Part shown: positions 57,358 through 64,000 of the stretch, one piece after another
How the letters are laid out: each line of letters begins with the position of its first letter
Position numbering within the stretch: the stretch's first letter is position 1
Assembly: GCF_014529535.1 (NCBI RefSeq)
Contig: NW_023503972.1
Location: 6,138,001-6,202,000 of the forward strand
Direction of reading: 5' to 3'
DNA length: 64,000 nucleotides
Source: Bradysia coprophila
Lineage: Eukaryota > Arthropoda > Insecta > Diptera > Sciaridae
Program-made: the position numbers and the translations under genes
The notes under the pieces: model-generated
The model's input: the letters and a program-made list of their open reading frames with translations, nothing else
Database searches by the model: none
Told to the model about the DNA's origin: nothing

Positions 57358-60300
57358 CTAACTTTCATGATTCAAGTTTTTTCCCTTCGTTTCATCCATC
57401 AAAAATATGCTGAAAACTAGGCCAAATGAGCAAACTCCACCATATGTCCACATGACTGTCTGCAGCGGGCACACACTCAAAAAGTAGGGCATTGTTCCGA
57501 ATGAAATCGAAACAAATAAAGTAAAGGCAACCATGATAATGGTGGTGCCGATGTGACGAATCTAAACATTTATTGGTAGGGTCACTCGAAGTACAAAAAA
57601 TAACAAAACAAGAGAAACTTACGTTGCTCGGCAGTATTTCGGCTGTATATATAAATGGAAGTGGCCTCATTCCAACGGCACTTGCGAAAATGAATAACGA
57701 GACACAAGTTACGGGTACCCAGTAAAACGAAGCCATATTAAAGCCTCGATTGCTGATGTAAGAAAATATACCAAACGCGATTAAAGCGAAACTAGACAAG
57801 GTGCAACACAGTCCAAAAAGTTTTCTACGACCCCACGAATCGATTAACACTGCAGATGCGGCCGTTCCGAGTAAATTCAGTACCCCTACGATGATCACAG
57901 ACAAATTGACGTCAAAGTTGGCTTTCGATTGAGTGAACAAATCCGACGCGAATGTTGCAAAAGCGTGCACTGCACTTAAGGTCACGATTGCTGTTAACGA
58001 TAGTCCGGTACCTAGTCCCTTTAGTGATTCTTTGTTCACTGAAAAACAAATTTGGTTGAGAAATATTGGAGCATTTATTATCACTACTTACAAATGAGCT
58101 TCCAACTTCCTTCTTGTCTTTCCAGCTCTCGCTGAGCTACGACAATTTGCAGCTTCTGTATTTCAGCATCCACATCGAACCCATTCTCACTACTGTCGTT
58201 CCCATTATTGTAGAATTGTATCGACTTTTTGGCAGCCTGAAATTATTGTCGACATTGTTAACCGTGTCAACAGTGTCGGTGTAGCCAGTAACGCACCTCA
58301 ATTTTATTCTGTCGCAGCAGACTGCTCGGAGTTTCTGGTAAAATTATCATGGAAAGCAAAAATATTGCAGGAAAGGGAAGTATAACCAAAGGAACGTGGG
58401 CATAGTCCAGAAACGCTCCGGAAATATATGCGCCCAACATGCCAGAGGTTATGCTTAAGTTTAGTATTGAGGCGAGGAATCCCCGAATTCTGAAAAAAAT
58501 ATTCATTTCAATAAATAGATAATTCTATGTATCGACATATTGAATATGATCGTGATAATGGCTTGAAGTATCCAAATTCGAAGTACCGACGGAAGACTCA
58601 TTTTTTAAGTCATTTTTGTATTCCTTCAATATTAAGAATTCGATTGCTCCAAGAATTCCATAATTGAAAAAAGAGTAACCAGGACACTTCAACAAGGGTT
58701 TTTTAGACGTAAACCAAACCAGTAACTTTAAACAGCATGAAAACTTTGAACACTATTTCTCTCCTTGTCGCTCTTACATATTCAACTGAGAAGGAGCAAA
58801 AAATTATACTACGGTATCCTCAGCAGACAATTTCGAACCACAGTCTCACTTTTGTATTCCAATATTCACTCTCACTCTTACATCAATTGAAAGTCATACA
58901 TAAGGCGACACAGACACAAGAGACTCGTTTCGCTCGTTTAAGAATATCGCATCTGGCGTCAAAAACCGCATCACTTCTCAACTTTAGCTTTTCCTAACTT
59001 GTTTCGAAATATCTCGACTTTGTCCCATATTTTCAACGTCGTTTTGGAAATATGTTTTGTTACGAGAGATGAAAAGTTGCATTTTTAGGACAAGTTTACG
59101 GCGAGACGAACCTTTAACCTTTAATAGCAAAGGATAAAAAGTTGAAAAGTAGAGTTTTCGTGTGAATTTTGTTGATCAGAGCCGATGCTTTTGAAACCTA
59201 AACCAAATTTCTTGTTTTCCCTAGGTGTGTAATAATCCACTTTCGACCCTAGTGAAAACAAGAGCATGTAATAGTATTTTACATGCTACATGCGTCGAAA
59301 ACCGTACTTTTCATGTTCGAAGCACTACTTTCAAAAACTCTTCTTTTCATGACTAGGGATAAAAAGATGAAAAGTAGAGTTTTCGTGTGAATTTTGTTGA
59401 TCCGAGGCGAAGCCGAGGTCAATAAACACACTAGAACGAGACTTTTCATTTTTTATCCCGAGTTATGGAATGGATTTTGCATGCTGAGGGCTTCGAAAGA
59501 AGTGCTCGAAACATGAAAAGTAAGGTTTTCGACGCATGTAGAAAGTAAAAATCATTCCACAACCATTTCAACAACAAAGCATGCAAAAGTACACTTCAAG
59601 GCGCAAAAATGACTATAATGCCACTCAGTATCATAATATGCAAAACGCAAACTTTAGATGCCTCTGTGGCATAAAACGTTTTATGAAACTCGATGAAAAG
59701 TACTTTACTTTATTGATCTCTTCAGTTGGCGAAGCTAATGACCCAGTTCACTTTAAGTAATTTTGTGTGCTAACTAATTACAGCTAACATCACTCGCTCC
59801 ACTCGTATGGAAAACTTGGGTCTAGTTCTGAAAAAATCTCATTATAATACGTGTAACACATCATGCTTTGCGCTAAGCGAAATTATGCCACTTTACCTTG
59901 GATCTGCCATCTCCGCAACAAATAGCGGAACACAAAAATGTATTCCGCCGTATGCCATACCAGTAATCACTTGACCTATTAAAATCACATTAATTGAAGT
60001 CGATGCCATTAAAATGATGCAAAAGGCCTGTAAATGTAAAAATTTCTTCATATTCGCAGTGCATTATTTGAATGCGAAACAACCCTGATCAACCATAAGC
60101 CGTACCATGTTTGGGATAACAAGTAAAGTAATTGAAGTGATGCGTCCTAAATGGCTGGATATTATGGAAAATAAAATTGTTCCGAGAAATGAGCCAACAC
60201 ATGGTAAAAGACCCAGTAGAGTCGTTTCGAGCAATGTAATTGGTCCACTGTCCAGGGGACTATTATCCGATCGTAGAAGCTGGAATAACGGTGTCACCCA

Positions 60301-60446
60301 TGCAACACAGTATCCTTGTGCAAGAGACAACAGGTTCACTAAAAATAATTTTTACAAATGTTTCCAAAAGTCACTTCAATTTTCATTTTACCGCAAATGA
60401 CTGCAATATATTGATATTTTAGTTGACTAATATTCAATTTTTCCAT
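57358..60446 (-). CDS. SLC2/Tret1-like sugar transporter family protein X5
   Basis: Seven exons on the minus strand: 60392-60446, 60106-60338, 59897-60027, 58297-58489, 58092-58236, 57623-58038 and 57358-57561, giving 458 residues ending HES and TAG. Exon 1 is 9 nt shorter than in the other copies (three residues fewer in the cytoplasmic N-terminus, MEKLNISQ). Intron 3 is 1.4 kb and holds a GC-tipped repeat. Motifs: PETPSSLLRQ, DSWGRRKLFG, GMRPLP, DETKGK. The QQLSG position is VTLSAVH. Intron lengths and sequence pair it with X2; psiX is its other relative. Predicted plasma-membrane carrier; substrate unknown. Confidence 0.92.
59149..59551. repeat. GC-tipped palindromic repeat in X5 intron 3
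   Basis: Contains GTTGATCCGAGGCGAAGCCGAGGTCAA-like central hairpin sequence (about 59396-59423) with AAAAGTAGAGTTTTCGTGTG on one side and CTAGAACGAGACTTTTCAT on the other. Outer words TTTACATGCTACATGCGTCG and CGACGCATGTAGAAAGT are mirrored. The same repeat is found in both arms of the foldback at 50927-52741 (about 51238-51435 and 52255-52480). Confidence 0.75.
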
Positions 60447-62176
60447 ATTCTGTTCGAACTTGAATAAATACGTGTCTCAATCGACAACAAACATTAGACT
60501 AAAATGTCGGTGCTATGCATAAGAACGATTTTACATCTGTACAAATGAAGTGTACAAGAATAAGATGAGACTCACCTGGAAAACAGATCTGCAAACTGCT
60601 AGGTAGATTATGCAACAATGATAGAAACATATCATTTTCGCAGCTGCGCGCAGGCGAGAAAATAGTGATTTTCCTTTACTAGGTAGGGAAAATGGACTTT
60701 CCGTCCCTAGTGAAAAGTCTTTCCCACCTTCGTGAAGGAAAAAGTCATACTATAATCGAGAAATAATTTGATATTTCGTATCACGATGAGTAAAAGTACC
60801 TCTGGCTTAAGCCCGCGGACACTTTTACTCATCTAGATATGAAATATCAAATTCCTTCCCTTGTATGGTAATAGTATATTTCAACATACCCCAATACACA
60901 CAAGATGTGTGTGCACGCGCGGGCGAAGCCCAAGCGAAAACACACATCGAGTGTGTATTGGGGTATTTTGAAAGATATTTTTCTGTAATAGTGAGAGTGT
61001 GTTGGTGCTTTCCTTCCCAACCGTTACTTTCCTTCTCGACCGTTTACTTTCCCTACCGACCGATTCATATCATAGCTCACCAATACACTCTCACGTATAC
61101 AGAAATATACTATTCTTCTCTCTGCTGAAACTTCGGATGCCTTTGTTGCAGAAAAAACGTTGTGTTTACATCGGGAAAAAGTTGGAAATTGCTACGCAAC
61201 CAATACCCTCGAAATGTAATTAAAAACTTTTTTTTCCCTCGTTGAACAAATAACTATCTACCACCCAAAGGATTGACTGGCCCGAAAAGTAATATCGTCA
61301 ATACAATGTACAAATTGCACATAGAAAGTGGTGACAAAACCATGTGTAGCGGAAACAATATCATTACAAAAAGGTACAAGTCAAACATAGAAAGCACTGA
61401 CATCTGTGGATCGTGAAAACCGCCACTCCTCTTTTCGCCAGTATCAATGGGTAGAAATACAGATTTTCGCAAGAGGCAAGCGGTAGATTTACAGGAGTAG
61501 AGAGGTGAATAGGTTTCTTTGTCAACGCTGTCACACATAAAAACATGCGCGTTTCTCAACAAAAAATTCATTTGTCGATATTCAGCTATGATCCAAGCTA
61601 TCATAGCTGAATATCCATATGCACAGCTGATAAATCAAAGATTGACATCTATTCCTAGCCCAGCATATTTGGACACAACATGTACGGGGACATCATGCCT
61701 ATTGTGCTCGTAGGACTATTATATGCACAGCTCAGTACCCTCAGTACTTGTGTGCTAATTATTCCACGCACCACACTCCTATGCGGGTTGATAATACCAA
61801 CTTTCGCCGTATGTGTCATGAAATTATCATGTTGTCTTCATATAGGTCATTTGAATAGTTCACTTGTAAGTATTAAGTTGACTTAAAATGAATTAAAGAA
61901 TGAATGAAAAATTCATAGAAAGAATCTATTTCAAAGTTGATTGAGGCTGTTTAGTACACTTGGGGAGGTCACGCGAATCAAGTAATTCGATGGTATTTAA
62001 CATGGCGAACTTTCATTCACACATCGTGACGATTATCCTCGCCAAGATGATGTCGCAATTTTTGTATATGTAAATCGCCCAAGAGCCAATCACAGTGGAG
62101 GTGTGACGCAAGTCGTTTTATCCACTTACAAAAGAACTGTGTCACAAATGGCAGATGATGGGGAAAGTGTAAACAG
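60447..62176. other. upstream region of X5; contains a third spacer copy
   Basis: No gene supported; the 116-codon minus frame at 61254-61604 has no recognisable feature. About 61750-61820 (CACACTCCTATGCGGGTTGA, TAATACCAACTTTCGCC) resembles the spacer sequence at about 44890 and 53610. A family C MITE end (GGGGAGGTCACGCGAAT) lies near 61960. Confidence 0.6.
60645..61115. repeat. second palindrome train, upstream of X5
   Basis: Consecutive hairpins: about 60650-60735 (TTACTAGGTAGGGAAAA / TTTCCGTCCCTAGTGAAAA), about 60768-60853 (AATTTGATATTTCGTATC / GATATGAAATATCAAATT, tip GGCTTAAGCCCGCGG), about 60878-60975 (ACCCCAATACACACAAG arms, tip GCGCGGGCGAAGCCC), and about 60977-61112 (GTGAGAGTGTGTTGGTG / CACCAATACACTCTCAC). 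Non-coding. Confidence 0.8.
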
Positions 62177-63465
62177 TAGGGTGTAGCGGTTTTACAAAAT
62201 GTGTTAGTTCTGTTAAGGCTCAGCCGGAAATCCACTCAGCTGGTCCATCTGATCATTTTATGGAAGAATATTTTTTTTCAAACTTTGATTTTGTGCTGCC
62301 GCCAGATCGATTTTTGAAAATTTCGTCGTTTTCGGTCCACGTCACATATATCGATTTTTTACGGTGGGCTCGGTGTACATAAAAAGTTGAGTCAACATGG
62401 TAATCTAATCTCCAGGCTTCACAGATTATTTTATAAAAAATATCAAGTCTAAAAAATATTTTTTGGGTGCATGCGTGATTGTCAAAGTTCCCCGATGGTG
62501 ATTTTGAGACTTTAATCTCGCCACAAAATTTGATGAAAATGTGCAAAAATGTAAATTAAACTTTAAATATGCTAAATGGACCGCGGTGAGTCAAATACAA
62601 CATCTGATTTGAATTGGGACACCTAAATTTGATATTTATCTGACAAAAAGTTGTGTTTTTGGTACATGGAATATCGGTGGCGAAAGTCGAATTACCTCAA
62701 ATCAATAATTTTTTAGCTTATAATGTATTCCCAGGTTCTGACAATGCGAAACCTTCAATTTTAAGCGTTTTCTAAGCTAATTTACGTACTGTTGACAAGT
62801 TCTAGAGCCAGTGGCTACGTCTCTTTACATTTTCAAATTTTGATGTATTTAATGTTGTAAATTAGCTTAGAAAACGCTTAAAAATGAAGGTTTCGCATTG
62901 TCAGAACCTGGGAATACATTATAAGCTAAAAAATTATTGATTTGAGGTAATTCGACTTTCGCCACCGATATTCCATGTACCAAAAACACAACTTTTTGTC
63001 AGATAAATATCAAATTTAGGTGTCCCAATTCAAATCAGATGTTGTATTTGACTCACCGCGGTCCATTTAGCATATTTAAAGTTTAATTTACATTTTTGCA
63101 CATTTTCATCAAATTTTGTGGCGAGATTAAAGTCTCAAAATCACCATCGGGAAACTTTGACGATCAGTCATGAACTCAAAAAATAATTTTTAGACTTGAT
63201 CTTTTTTATAAAATAATCTGTGAAGCCTGGAGATTAGATTACTATGTTGACTCAACTTTTTATGTACACTGAGCCCACCGTAAAAAATCGATATATGTGA
63301 TGTGGACCGAAAACGACGAAATTTTCAAAAATCGATCTGGCGGCAGCACAAAATCAAAGTTTGAAATTTTTTTTCTTCTATAAAATGATCAGATGGACCA
63401 GCTGAGTGGATTTCCGGCTGAGCCTTAAAAGAACTAACACATTTTGTAAAAACCGCTACACCCTA
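62177..63465. mobile_element. 1289-bp foldback element, 608/609-bp arms, 8-bp duplication
   Basis: Left arm 62177-62784 starts TAGGGTGTAGCGGTTTTAC. Right arm 62857-63465 is its reverse complement with few differences and ends CCGCTACACCCTA. Loop 62785-62856, 72 bp. The exact 8-mer GTAAACAG flanks both sides (62169-62176, 63466-63473), so this is a mobile element moved by a hAT-type transposase. Frames along the arms are non-protein-like. Confidence 0.95.
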
Positions 63466-63473
63466 GTAAACAG

Positions 63474-64000
63474 CTGATTCAAAAATTGGTTGCTAAAAAA
63501 TAAAAGACGGCTATGCGCCTGCATGCAAATGTTTTATCAACAAAAAATTTACCCGAAGGAGAAAGAAAATTATACCAAAAAAAATTGCGTCAAAAAGTGA
63601 CAGATTATTCGGCTATCTTCCGTTTGAATTCCATTCTTTCAGGACATACTTTTCACAATTTTTCTTACGGGGAGGTGCGGGAAAACTGAAAAAGTAAGAA
63701 AATTTGCATGTTTCTAGCGAAGAGGTTGTATGTACAAACCCGTTTTTTTTGAATAACTACACACACGGAATTTTGAAAACCGACACATTTTCTGTTTCTG
63801 TGTTTTACTTGAGTTTCTGATTTCTCCATATAAAAATACATGCAAAATTCACAAGAAACCAGCAAACCACGAAACACAAAATGTGTCGGTTTTCAAAATT
63901 CCGTGAGTGTATTTGGTTTCGTCTCGTCAATACCTTTCATTTTTCCGATTTTTGAGAGAAAACATCCAGAGATATGATTGATAAACTATTGAAAAACCAA
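63474..64000. other. non-coding window end, with one palindromic MITE
   Basis: No gene seen. The only structure is the inverted repeat at 63760-63912. Confidence 0.45.
63760..63912. repeat. palindromic MITE-like element
   Basis: The left arm ACGGAATTTTGAAAACCGAC and ACATTTTCTG is mirrored by AAAATGTGTCGGTTTTCAAA and ATTCCGTGAGTG. The interior is about 80 bp. Confidence 0.8.

Noticed and set aside
61254-61604. 116-codon minus-strand frame with hydrophobic stretch
   Set aside because: No family resemblance; overlaps spacer repeats and a small palindrome near 61575.

Overview
The window looks like nuclear DNA of an insect, most likely a fly. It is AT-rich, has small introns of about 50-80 nt, and carries two arthropod gene families: SLC2/Tret1-like sugar transporters and a chemosensory ionotropic receptor. 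It is also full of small DNA transposons. I cannot name the species. There are no bacterial features, tRNA or rRNA genes, or CRISPR arrays.

Layout. 1-15.3 kb has no recognisable gene and is probably intron or intergenic DNA. It ends at a plus-strand terminal coding exon (15292-15520) followed by a poly(A) signal. 16.9-18.9 kb is a Helentron/HINE-like element (minus strand) holding two tandem-repeat arrays. One is a 16-unit array of 19-20 bp units in which every full unit is nearly its own reverse complement. 22.4-23.3 kb holds a three-exon gene for an unrecognised 248-residue protein, and just beyond it lies a complete three-exon divergent ionotropic receptor (23473-28875). Both are on the minus strand. 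29.8-31.4 kb is a decayed Penelope-like retroelement interrupted by a small hAT-type MITE.

31.8-60.4 kb is a cluster of minus-strand SLC2-family genes. Five are complete seven-exon genes of 458-461 residues, with all exon boundaries in conserved positions. They fall into two types that alternate, Y1-X2-Y3-psiX-Y4-X5, so the cluster reads as three tandem Y-X pairs. The middle X survives only as a damaged last exon beside a 1.8-kb foldback element. Spacer DNA is duplicated with the genes, and the paralogous spacers act as empty sites that prove later transposon insertions. All five intact transporters lack the QQLSG sugar-binding motif of helix 7, so their substrate is open.

62.2-63.5 kb is a 1.29-kb foldback with 608/609-bp arms and a perfect 8-bp target duplication. 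Short palindromes, often with a GC-rich tip, are common in introns and spacers, with dense trains at 33.0-33.9 kb and 60.6-61.1 kb. Gene models come from reading frames, splice consensus and paralog comparison; there is no expression evidence.
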